From Thermoplasmata archaeon (lineage in GTDB: Archaea; Thermoplasmatota; Thermoplasmata; UBA10834; DTMW01): DNA of 5,530 nucleotides. Below are positions 1-5,008 of the stretch, one piece after another; within the stretch, counting starts at the first letter, position 1, and each line of letters opens with the position of its first letter. Made by a program: the position numbers and the translations under genes. The stretch covers positions 1 to 5,530 of the forward strand of contig JAOUEZ010000094.1 of the NCBI GenBank assembly GCA_029858465.1. Direction: 5' to 3'. A model generated the notes under the pieces. That model made no database searches. It was not told the DNA's origin and worked only from the letters and a program-made list of their open reading frames with translations.

Positions 1-105
1 ATGAGTGTGCTGCCCCATCTCGATCAGCAACGCATAATGCGTTTTGCGACGCTCATTACTTCCCAGAGCGGTTTTGTCGTGATAGACACCGAAAGGGTGG
101 GGTGA
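1..105 (+). CDS. C-terminal end of an unidentified protein (5' end outside window)
   Basis: Frame 1 is open from the first base to a TGA at 103-105 and encodes 34 residues ending in FVVIDTERVG. The window happens to begin with ATG, but this is most likely the tail of a longer gene starting to the left, because no ribosome binding site can be seen and 34 residues is short. The stop lies inside the ribosome binding site of the following KaiC-like gene, only 3 nt before its ATG, so the two are probably one operon with coupled translation. The visible tail contains no motif I recognise. It does not resemble the usual C-terminus of a second KaiC domain. Arginine codons here include CGC and CGT, while the next gene favours AGA/AGG, but the sample is too small to build on. 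Function unknown; that it is coding is likely rather than certain. Confidence 0.5.
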   Translation: MSVLPHLDQQRIMRFATLITSQSGFVVIDTERVG

Positions 106-106
106 G
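96..106 (+). promoter_or_regulatory. Ribosome binding site of the KaiC-like gene, overlapping the upstream stop
   Basis: GGTGGGGTGAG contains two matches to the archaeal anti-Shine-Dalgarno complement: GGTGG at 96-100 and GGTGA at 101-105. They lie 8 and 3 nt before the ATG at 109. The stop codon of the upstream reading frame (103-105) is part of the second match. This fixes ATG 109 as the start and suggests translational coupling. Confidence 0.65.
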
Positions 107-108
107 AA

Positions 109-810
109 ATGACGGAAGAGAAACTATCTACAGGCGTGGCAGGGCTTGACGAGATGCTGAGCGGAGGAATCCCGAAAGGGCACATCGCAGTCGTAATGGG
201 CGCTTTCGGCACGGGCAAGACCACTCTTGCTCTTCAGTTCATCAACCAGGGCCTTTCTGATGGGGAGAATTGCATCTTCATATCGCTTGAGGAGGATACA
301 AAATCCATACTGAGGAGTGCCGAGGCATTCGGGTGGGACCTGCAGAAATACTTCGACGAAAACAAGCTCGGTCTTTTCAAGCTCGAGCCAGCCGACGCAA
401 AAAGCACAATATCGCGAATAAGAAGCGAGCTGCCGTCCTTCATAAAACAGTTCAAGGCGAGCAGGGTTGTTCTAGACTCCGTCTCTCTGCTCAATATGCT
501 TTTCGATAGAGAACAGGAGAGAAGAACCGCGCTTTTCAATCTCACACAGCTGCTGCGATCCACCGGTTGCACTTCTCTGCTCACCGCAGAAGTCAAGGAC
601 GACAATCCTCGTTCCTCAAGAGACGGACTGGTTGAATACACGGTCGACGGAGTCATTCTGCTCCAATACGACGAGCCGAGGGAGAGCGGCGAGGGGAGTC
701 TCAGCGTGAGAATTCTGAAGATGCGCAGAATAGCTCATTCCAGAAGAATACGTCCGTATTCTATCGGAAAGAACGGGATCACCGTGCATTCCCATGCAGA
801 GGCCCTCTGA
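109..810 (+). CDS. KaiC/RAD55-like RecA-superfamily ATPase, single domain
   Basis: This 233-residue protein is one KaiC-type RecA-fold ATPase domain. Residues 8-24 carry the family's TG(V)xGLDexLxGGIPkG opening. The Walker A P-loop GAFGTGKTT is at 31-39, with Lys37 and Thr38 for nucleotide and magnesium binding. The SLEED segment at 59-63 supplies the paired glutamates (61, 62) that are catalytic in this family. Walker B is RVVLDS at 119-124, with Asp123. Near the C-terminus, KMRRIAHSRRIRPYSI matches the conserved KMRxxxHSRxIRPxxI element, so the domain is complete. It has no second ATPase domain, no kinase domain and no membrane segment, so it should be cytosolic. Archaeal proteins of this kind are often annotated as RAD55 family or circadian-type ATPases and are thought to be signalling or regulatory switches; few have a known partner. 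The closest context clue is the tightly coupled upstream gene, whose identity is out of view. FlaH-like and GvpD-like roles cannot be excluded, but no motility or gas-vesicle gene is visible. Confidence 0.9.
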   Translation: MTEEKLSTGVAGLDEMLSGGIPKGHIAVVMGAFGTGKTTLALQFINQGLSDGENCIFISLEEDTKSILRSAEAFGWDLQKYFDENKLGLFKLEPADAKSTISRIRSELPSFIKQFKASRVVLDSVSLLNMLFDREQERRTALFNLTQLLRSTGCTSLLTAEVKDDNPRSSRDGLVEYTVDGVILLQYDEPRESGEGSLSVRILKMRRIAHSRRIRPYSIGKNGITVHSHAEAL

Positions 811-813
811 TCT

Positions 814-832
814 TATCAGATCTCTTCTGATA
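814..832. terminator. Hairpin at convergent gene ends, possible bidirectional terminator
   Basis: TATCAGA (814-820) and TCTGATA (826-832) form a perfect 7-bp stem around the loop TCTCT. It begins just after the KaiC-like stop codon (808-810) and covers the last codons and stop of the convergent aminotransferase. Overlapping alternatives exist: CTGAT 807-811 with ATCAG 815-819, and the palindrome CTGATATCAG at 827-836. There is no long T-run on either strand, which archaeal termination normally favours, so a terminator role is inferred from position only. Confidence 0.3.
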
Positions 833-2021
833 TCAGTTCTGCAAGGCGCCTTATGCCCTCCTCAATGTTCTCATCCGAAGGGTATGAGAAGCTGAGTCTC
901 ATCGTGTTCTTCCCGGAATGATCAGGGAAGAAGCACCTGCCCTGCACGAAGGCCACTTTTTTCTTGATCGCCTTCTTCAATAGCAAGTTTGTGTCTATAT
1001 TGCTTGCAAGTTCCGCCCAAAGGAACATGCCTCCTTGGGGATGAGTCCATTTGACATCCTTTGGAAAATATTTCTTGAGAGCGGAGATCATGACCTTCTG
1101 CTTGTGCCCGTAGAACTTCTGAATCTTTGGCAGATGATTCTTCAGATAGCCGCCAGAAATATATTCTTCGGCAATCTTCTGACTCAGCACATTTGTTGAT
1201 ACATCCGACGTCTGTTTTATCAGTGTCATTTTCCTGATAAGGCTGGGATCAGCTATCATCCAGCCGAGCCTCATACCTGGAGAGAGGATTTTCGAGAAGC
1301 TGCTGGCATAGATCACCCTGCCAGTGTCATCATGCTTCTTTATCGGCGGTATATCTTCCCCCTCGAATCTCAGCAATCTGTACGGGTCGTCCTCGAGGAT
1401 CAAGAAGTCGTATTCGTTTGATAGATCGACCAATTTCTTTCTCCTCTTCTCAGTTAGAGTCACACCAGTCGGGTTCTGAAAATTCGGGATCGTGTAAAAG
1501 AGTGGAGAATGTATACCTTTCTTCTTCATCTCCCTTAATCTCTCCTCCATCGAATCGGTTATGACACCGTCATCATCCATTGGGAACCCTTCGATATTTG
1601 TTCCATAGTTCCTAAAACAAATGATCGCCGCAAGGAATGTGGGGGATTCCGTCATCACAGTCGCGCCAGGATCAGCCAAAAGGTCGCATGCAAGCGCGAT
1701 CGCTTGAGTTGCTCCGCTTGTGATCATCAAGCTGTCGGGATTGCAGTCAATATCTTCCGAGCACATATACTCCGACAGGCACTTCCGCAATGGGGGATAT
1801 CCTTCTGTTATTCCATATTGGAGTACGTCGGCCGGCGAGTCATCGAATATTTTCAAAGTGATTTCCTTGATGATATTTACCGGGAAAGTCTCGGGGTTCG
1901 GCATCCCACCTGCGAAGGAGATAAGATCCGGATCATGCATCAATTTCAAGATCTCTCTCACTTCTGAAGCGACGACTCTTTTCGCCTTCTCGGAATATAA
2001 CCTTTCGAATCCCGAGTTCAT
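816..2021 (-). CDS. PLP-dependent aminotransferase, fold type I (2-aminoadipate/aromatic LysN-ARO8 group)
   Basis: This 401-residue protein is a full-length class I/II aminotransferase that uses pyridoxal phosphate to move an amino group between an amino acid and a 2-oxo acid in the cytosol. The N-terminal ISFAGGMPNPETFP (34-47) is typical of the LysN/ARO8/MocR-catalytic group. QYGITEGYPPLR (68-79) and TSGATQAI (101-108) help form the cofactor and phosphate site. IPNFQNPTG (178-186) supplies Asn183, and LEDDPY (209-214) supplies the aspartate for the pyridine nitrogen plus Tyr214. SSFSKILSPGMRLGW (240-254) contains the Schiff-base Lys244. Arg375 in NTMRLSFS is the expected carboxylate-binding arginine. 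There is no N-terminal winged-helix DNA-binding domain, so it is an enzyme and not a MocR regulator. Substrate is uncertain: 2-aminoadipate, aromatic, branched-chain and kynurenine activities all occur in this group, and no lysine or aromatic pathway gene lies nearby. The start is supported by GGTGG four nt upstream and by the normal family N-terminus. It appears monocistronic. Confidence 0.9.
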   Translation of the reverse strand: MNSGFERLYSEKAKRVVASEVREILKLMHDPDLISFAGGMPNPETFPVNIIKEITLKIFDDSPADVLQYGITEGYPPLRKCLSEYMCSEDIDCNPDSLMITSGATQAIALACDLLADPGATVMTESPTFLAAIICFRNYGTNIEGFPMDDDGVITDSMEERLREMKKKGIHSPLFYTIPNFQNPTGVTLTEKRRKKLVDLSNEYDFLILEDDPYRLLRFEGEDIPPIKKHDDTGRVIYASSFSKILSPGMRLGWMIADPSLIRKMTLIKQTSDVSTNVLSQKIAEEYISGGYLKNHLPKIQKFYGHKQKVMISALKKYFPKDVKWTHPQGGMFLWAELASNIDTNLLLKKAIKKKVAFVQGRCFFPDHSGKNTMRLSFSYPSDENIEEGIRRLAELISEEI

Positions 2022-2025
2022 TATC

Positions 2026-2042
2026 CCACCGATTAGAGGTGG
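2026..2042 (-). promoter_or_regulatory. Aminotransferase ribosome binding site inside a small inverted repeat
   Basis: Read on the minus strand, CCACC (2042-2038), a 7-nt loop and GGTGG (2030-2026) form a 5-bp, GC-rich inverted repeat. GGTGG is the Shine-Dalgarno element, 4 nt before the ATG at 2021. If the 5' arm is transcribed, the hairpin could hide the ribosome binding site. The ribosome binding site is well supported; the regulatory fold is an inference. Confidence 0.45.
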
Positions 2043-2054
2043 TCATATAAATCC

Positions 2055-2067
2055 TATATTTTTAAAT
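2055..2067 (-). promoter_or_regulatory. TATA-like promoter of the aminotransferase gene
   Basis: The minus strand reads ATTTAAAAATATA here, centred about 40 nt before the ATG. With the usual archaeal spacing of roughly 25 nt, transcription would start near 2035 and leave a short leader that keeps the GGTGG ribosome binding site. A second AT-rich element, ATTTATATG at 2052-2044, would give an almost leaderless transcript and fits the ribosome binding site less well. Confidence 0.45.
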
Positions 2068-2083
2068 GATTGTGAAGAATCGA

Positions 2084-2102
2084 GAGAATCAATCGAATTC
2101 TC
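2084..2102. repeat. Short inverted repeat upstream of the aminotransferase TATA box
   Basis: GAGAAT (2084-2089) and ATTCTC (2097-2102) are inverted around 7 nt. They overlap a loose tandem of GAATC words (GAATCGAGA, GAATCAATC, then GAATTC). The site starts about 17 bp upstream of the proposed aminotransferase TATA box, where archaeal activators may bind. The stem is short and AT-rich, so chance is quite possible. Confidence 0.25.
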
Positions 2103-2186
2103 AACTATGCTGTCCTGCTTCTGGGATAATGTTCGCAAATTCAAATGAATTCGCGTGCGCACCGGATGGATATTCCCTCGTTAATG

Positions 2187-2196
2187 TTTATAAATA
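2187..2196 (+). promoter_or_regulatory. TATA-like promoter for the zinc-ribbon membrane protein
   Basis: TTTATAAATA is a strong match to an archaeal TATA box and lies about 90 nt before the ATG at 2282, which would give a leader of roughly 60 nt. A weaker element, AAATTATATG at 2214-2223, would give a shorter leader. Between them the two diverging promoters explain the AT-rich intergenic region 2022-2281, in which I see no credible gene. Confidence 0.4.
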
Positions 2197-2272
2197 ATCA
2201 ATTGGGCATAAAGAAATTATATGAGGCTGATTCATTACTTTGCATATATCGAATCTGCTATCCGCAGATCAA

Positions 2273-2277
2273 GGTGG
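2273..2277 (+). promoter_or_regulatory. Ribosome binding site that fixes the start at 2282
   Basis: GGTGG lies 4 nt before the ATG at 2282, the same sequence and spacing as for the aminotransferase gene. The reading frame can be extended upstream to a TTG at 2240, but no ribosome binding site precedes that codon and the extra 14 residues add nothing recognisable. Confidence 0.65.
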
Positions 2278-2281
2278 TTCA

Positions 2282-2845
2282 ATGGATAGCGTTCCAATCT
2301 CAGAGAATACTGCAAGCGGGAGAAATTGCGTTGGATGCGGACGGCCGATAGATTGGAACGCGAATGTCTGCCCGTATTGCGGGCATGATTATCGTTTTCC
2401 CGGTTATTATCCGCAAATGACTCAGTATCAACCTGCATACGGTGCTGAGACACAGGGCAACGCAATGCCTATCGCCGGAGGGATATGCACATTCCTAGCT
2501 GGAATAATTGGGATGTCCATAGGAATACTGGTCGTCGTCGTTGTCAATTTCATGAATTCAATGATGGATCTAATTGGGCCAATCCCCGGTCTTGACGGGA
2601 CAATGATGATTCTCGGATTGCTCGGCATCTTGTTGGAGGTAATCGCTATGATTGGCGGAGTCTTCGCAATGATGAGGAAGTTCTGGGCTTTCTCTCTAAC
2701 AGGCGCGGTCTTCGCGATCATCGGAGGGATCCTCATCGGAATGCCTCTGATGATTTCCGGTGGATTGCTGGGCATCCCGATCATCGCTCTCGGCATAGTC
2801 GGATTAATTCTCATCGCCATTTCGAGAGAATCGTTCCTGAGCTGA
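2282..2845 (+). CDS. Zinc-ribbon protein with four predicted membrane helices, function unknown
   Basis: From ATG 2282 this is a 187-residue protein. Near its N-terminus are two Cys-x2-Cys pairs, C16/C19 (CVGCG) and C30/C33 (CPYCG), a typical small zinc ribbon. A Tyr/Pro/Gln-rich linker follows (about 38-55). The rest is very hydrophobic and Gly/Ile/Met-rich, with likely membrane segments at about 64-90, 106-130, 136-156 and 158-181, and a short SRESFLS tail. There is no signal peptide, so the ribbon probably faces the cytoplasm with the four-helix bundle in the membrane. Archaeal genomes carry many proteins that join a zinc ribbon to a few helices; the membrane part recalls small four-helix DUF families such as DUF4064, but I cannot assign it to one. 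It has its own promoter signal and stands between the divergent aminotransferase and purC, neither of which hints at its role. The ORF is intact and strongly biased to hydrophobic codons, so it is very likely real. Confidence 0.8.
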   Translation: MDSVPISENTASGRNCVGCGRPIDWNANVCPYCGHDYRFPGYYPQMTQYQPAYGAETQGNAMPIAGGICTFLAGIIGMSIGILVVVVVNFMNSMMDLIGPIPGLDGTMMILGLLGILLEVIAMIGGVFAMMRKFWAFSLTGAVFAIIGGILIGMPLMISGGLLGIPIIALGIVGLILIAISRESFLS

Positions 2846-2923
2846 CAAGCCGACCATTTCCGGAGGCGGAGCGTCTTTCGGCATCATTCTTCAGATTGAG
2901 ACCATCAACAGCGCCGAACCAAA

Positions 2924-2933
2924 AGTAATAAAT
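2924..2933 (+). promoter_or_regulatory. TATA-like promoter of purC
   Basis: AGTAATAAAT stands out as AT-rich within a GC-rich stretch, preceded by purine-rich AACCAAA that could serve as a BRE. Expected initiation about 25 nt downstream (near 2955) leaves a leader of about 22 nt to ATG 2977. The rest of 2846-2976 shows nothing else I can name. Confidence 0.4.
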
Positions 2934-2976
2934 CCACCCACCATTTAGGGCTCAATCGGTCGATGTTGTGAACCAG

Positions 2977-3879
2977 ATGAAGCTTTTCAGACAGGGAAAG
3001 GTTAAAGATGTCTACGAGGTAGATTCGCATCAGTTGGAATTCGTCTTCACCGACAAGATTTCTGTCTTTGACAAGATAATCCCGAGCACAATACCGCACA
3101 AGGGCGAGACATTGTGCAGGACAAGCGCCTTCTGGTTCCAGATGCTCAGAGGCATGGGCATAAAATCGCATTTCACCGAGCTCATACCGCCCAATCGGAT
3201 GCGTGTGAAGAAGGTGGCAGTGATACCTGATTACAGCAAGATCACCAAGGAGACCACGAATTACCTGATCCCGTTGGAGGTCATAAGCCGTCACTACGTC
3301 GCGGGATCCCTGTTCGACAGAGTCAAGGACGGGAGCGTCAGCACGAAGGAGCTCGGCTTCCCTGAGGGCAAGAATATCGGATACGGAGAGGAATTGCCCC
3401 AACCAATGATTGAGATGACCACCAAGCTGGAGACCGTTGACCGGCCAGTAACGAAAGATGAGGCTATGAAGATCGCTGCTCTGACGAAGGAAGAATATGA
3501 TCTCATTATCGAGACAGTGCTGAGGATCGATGAGGAGATAGCAGAGGAAGTCGACAAGAGAGATCTCTTACATGTGGACGGCAAGAAGGAATTCGCATTT
3601 GACGAAGAGAGGACTCTGATGGTCGTGGACACATTCGGGACGGCTGATGAGGACAGATGGTGGGATTGGGCAGAAGTATCCAATGGGAATTTCGTCGAGC
3701 TGAGCAAGGAATCAGTCAGGCAGTATTATCGCAAAACCGGATACCATGATATTCTGAAGAAGGCTAGATCGGATTCAAAGCCAGAACCTGAGATTCCAGC
3801 ACTGCCTCCAGAAATGGTCCGAGCCACTACAAAGTTATACATCGACCTTTTCGAGAGGATAACGGGAGAGAGCTACTGA
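2977..3879 (+). CDS. purC: Phosphoribosylaminoimidazole-succinocarboxamide (SAICAR) synthase
   Basis: PurC joins CAIR and L-aspartate, using ATP, to make SAICAR in de novo purine synthesis in the cytosol. From ATG 2977 it has 300 residues. Landmarks are GKVKDVYEV near the N-terminus (nucleotide-binding region), FTDKISVFD at 24-32, the family signature IPLEVISRHYVAGS at 98-111, MTTKLETVDRP at about 147-157, and VDGKKEFAFD at 200-209, where the common KxEFG ending is KKEFAF. DTFGTADEDRWWD at 218-230 replaces the DE(I/V)xTPDSxR form of bacterial enzymes. SKESVRQYYR and a C-terminal helix ending in ITGESY complete a long-type enzyme, close to the yeast length and longer than the E. coli protein of about 237 residues. 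A GTG at 2968 would add three residues. I prefer ATG 2977 because GTGA (2968-2971) then serves as ribosome binding site at 5 nt and the N-terminus matches the family. The stop overlaps the end of the convergent HD gene by 7 nt. Confidence 0.95.
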   Translation: MKLFRQGKVKDVYEVDSHQLEFVFTDKISVFDKIIPSTIPHKGETLCRTSAFWFQMLRGMGIKSHFTELIPPNRMRVKKVAVIPDYSKITKETTNYLIPLEVISRHYVAGSLFDRVKDGSVSTKELGFPEGKNIGYGEELPQPMIEMTTKLETVDRPVTKDEAMKIAALTKEEYDLIIETVLRIDEEIAEEVDKRDLLHVDGKKEFAFDEERTLMVVDTFGTADEDRWWDWAEVSNGNFVELSKESVRQYYRKTGYHDILKKARSDSKPEPEIPALPPEMVRATTKLYIDLFERITGESY

Positions 3880-4853
3880 TCGCCGACCCAGATATGCCTT
3901 CTGAATCGTGAGTCCCAGATCCAGTCGTCGTCTGTCGATGCTTCTTTTCGTCTTACAAGCATGTAATCGAGCTTCGCGTCGAAATCGTCTGCGAAATGGA
4001 CGGCCAAGGCCTCGGGAATTGCAGGCTCAACAGGAGAACCCCATTCCTTTCTTCCGTGATGGCTCAGGATGACGTGCAGTATCTTGTTCCGTTTATCCTC
4101 AGGGAAATCAGCGATTTCTTCTATTTTCGATTGAACGAAAGCCGTGCCAATGACCAGATGGCCCAAGAATATCCCGGTCGGTGTCTGATCAATGTTCGTG
4201 GTTACGACGAACGAATCAACCTTGCCGACATCATGGAGCAGTGCGCCCGCTATCAGCAGGTCCCGGTCCATTTGATTGTGCTGTTCCCAGGACAACAGAC
4301 AATGGTCGGCCACATTCAAGGTGTGATAAATCAGCCCTCCCAGCTCGTTGGAATGCAGCGTCAAAGATGCGGGATACTCAGAGAAATGCTTCATGAATTC
4401 CTTATCGTCGAAAATCTTGCTCAACAGAGCGGAGTAATGAGTATCCTTCACTTCTTTGATCATCTCATAGAATCTATCGACCAATTGAGGTATGTCCTCC
4501 CTGCAGGGGATGAGCTCTCTGATGTCATATTCCCCTTCCTTCAAAACCCAGACACCCTCGTCCTCCTTGGGGTTCACTGCGAGTTCCAGCTGTCCCCGAT
4601 ATTCGCCGACTGTCCCTCTTATTCGGACTACGCAATCCTTGCCGAGAGAATCGTACACCTGAAGCACTTTGGCTGGATCATCCCCTCCCCAGAATTTCAC
4701 GGTGATCTGACCGGTTCTGTCAGATACCCTGATCTCGAACATTGTGCCGAACCTGTATTCCTGTACAGGCTTTGTGTAATGGACAGAGAGAATCGACTCG
4801 ATTTTATCGTTCTTCCTCATCTCGGCTACTGTCTTTCTTGAATACTCAGACAT
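3873..4853 (-). CDS. OB-fold and HD-domain protein, YhaM-like 3'-5' exoribonuclease family
   Basis: This 326-residue protein has an N-terminal OB-fold nucleic-acid-binding domain (about 17-95, with MFEIRVSDRTGQITVKFWG as its core strands) and a C-terminal HD phosphohydrolase domain (about 165-300). Likely metal ligands are all visible: His177 in GLIYHTLNV, the His207-Asp208 doublet in AGALLHDVGK, His232 in LGHLVIG, His265-His266 in ILSHHG, and Asp289/Asp290 in HFADDFDAK. GSPVEPAIPEA after SHHG is also characteristic. This order matches bacterial YhaM/CBF1 (COG3481), a metal-dependent 3'-5' exonuclease acting on RNA and also on single-stranded DNA, so a cytosolic role in RNA decay or end trimming is inferred. 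The domain combination is secure; substrate in archaea is less so. It lies downstream of, and on the same strand as, the RNR gene after 155 nt, and converges on purC with a 7-nt overlap of the two ends. The ATG at 4853 follows a G-rich stretch (minus strand GGGGGGCTGGGG) that is only a weak ribosome binding site; a later Met12 is possible but less fitting. Confidence 0.87.
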   Translation of the reverse strand: MSEYSRKTVAEMRKNDKIESILSVHYTKPVQEYRFGTMFEIRVSDRTGQITVKFWGGDDPAKVLQVYDSLGKDCVVRIRGTVGEYRGQLELAVNPKEDEGVWVLKEGEYDIRELIPCREDIPQLVDRFYEMIKEVKDTHYSALLSKIFDDKEFMKHFSEYPASLTLHSNELGGLIYHTLNVADHCLLSWEQHNQMDRDLLIAGALLHDVGKVDSFVVTTNIDQTPTGIFLGHLVIGTAFVQSKIEEIADFPEDKRNKILHVILSHHGRKEWGSPVEPAIPEALAVHFADDFDAKLDYMLVRRKEASTDDDWIWDSRFRRHIWVGDQ

Positions 4854-4915
4854 CCCCAGCCCCCCTATATCGTCGGAGCCCTCGGTCGCGCGTGCTCAAT
4901 CGCCTTGCCGCGACC

Positions 4916-4927
4916 TGAGAGCTCTCA
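4916..4927. repeat. 12-bp perfect palindrome between the RNR and HD genes
   Basis: TGAGAGCTCTCA equals its own reverse complement. It sits 63 nt upstream of the HD gene's ATG and about 80 nt past the RNR stop. It could be an operator for a dimeric regulator or part of an mRNA structure. No TATA-like box is evident within the expected distance, so an operator role is only a guess. Confidence 0.3.
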
Positions 4928-4936
4928 CAGAGCTAT

Positions 4937-4948
4937 GCCGCAAGCGGC
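4937..4948. repeat. GC-rich inverted repeat between the RNR and HD genes
   Basis: GCCGC (4937-4941) and GCGGC (4944-4948) are inverted around AA. A two-base loop is too tight for all five pairs to form in RNA, so it may serve as a DNA palindrome instead. Together with the palindrome at 4916-4927 it makes the 155-nt gap 4854-5008 symmetrical in places. The gap shows no gene, tRNA or riboswitch that I recognise, and no U-run terminator after the RNR stop. Confidence 0.25.
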
Positions 4949-5008
4949 GATATCACCTCGGGCATTACATGTAGTGAGATAGCACATACTTCACTTTTAC
5001 AGTATCCT

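Noticed and set aside
1720..2148. 142-residue plus-strand reading frame opposite the start of the aminotransferase
   Set aside because: It is antisense to conserved aminotransferase motifs and has no family resemblance of its own.
2240..2281. TTG-initiated N-terminal extension of the zinc-ribbon protein
   Set aside because: ATG 2282 has a GGTGG ribosome binding site at 4 nt, while TTG 2240 has none and adds only unremarkable residues.
2145..2351. 68-residue plus-strand reading frame in the divergent intergenic region
   Set aside because: It has no ribosome binding site, runs across two promoter-like regions and overlaps the start of the well-supported zinc-ribbon gene in another frame.
2846..2923. 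Possible terminator after the zinc-ribbon gene (GCCGA...TCGGC)
   Set aside because: The complementary arms are only 5 nt long, far apart and not followed by a T-run.
3996..4841. 281-residue plus-strand reading frame opposite the HD-domain gene
   Set aside because: The minus strand encodes a complete OB-fold/HD protein with all motifs; the plus-strand frame is an antisense shadow with no recognisable domain.
4935..4982. 15-residue plus-strand mini-ORF in the RNR-HD gap
   Set aside because: It lacks a ribosome binding site and a promoter, is antisense to both neighbours, and is short enough to occur by chance.
4854..5008. Possible tRNA, riboswitch or small RNA in the RNR-HD gap
   Set aside because: I found no cloverleaf, no recognisable cobalamin-type core and no clear terminator; only two short palindromes stand out.
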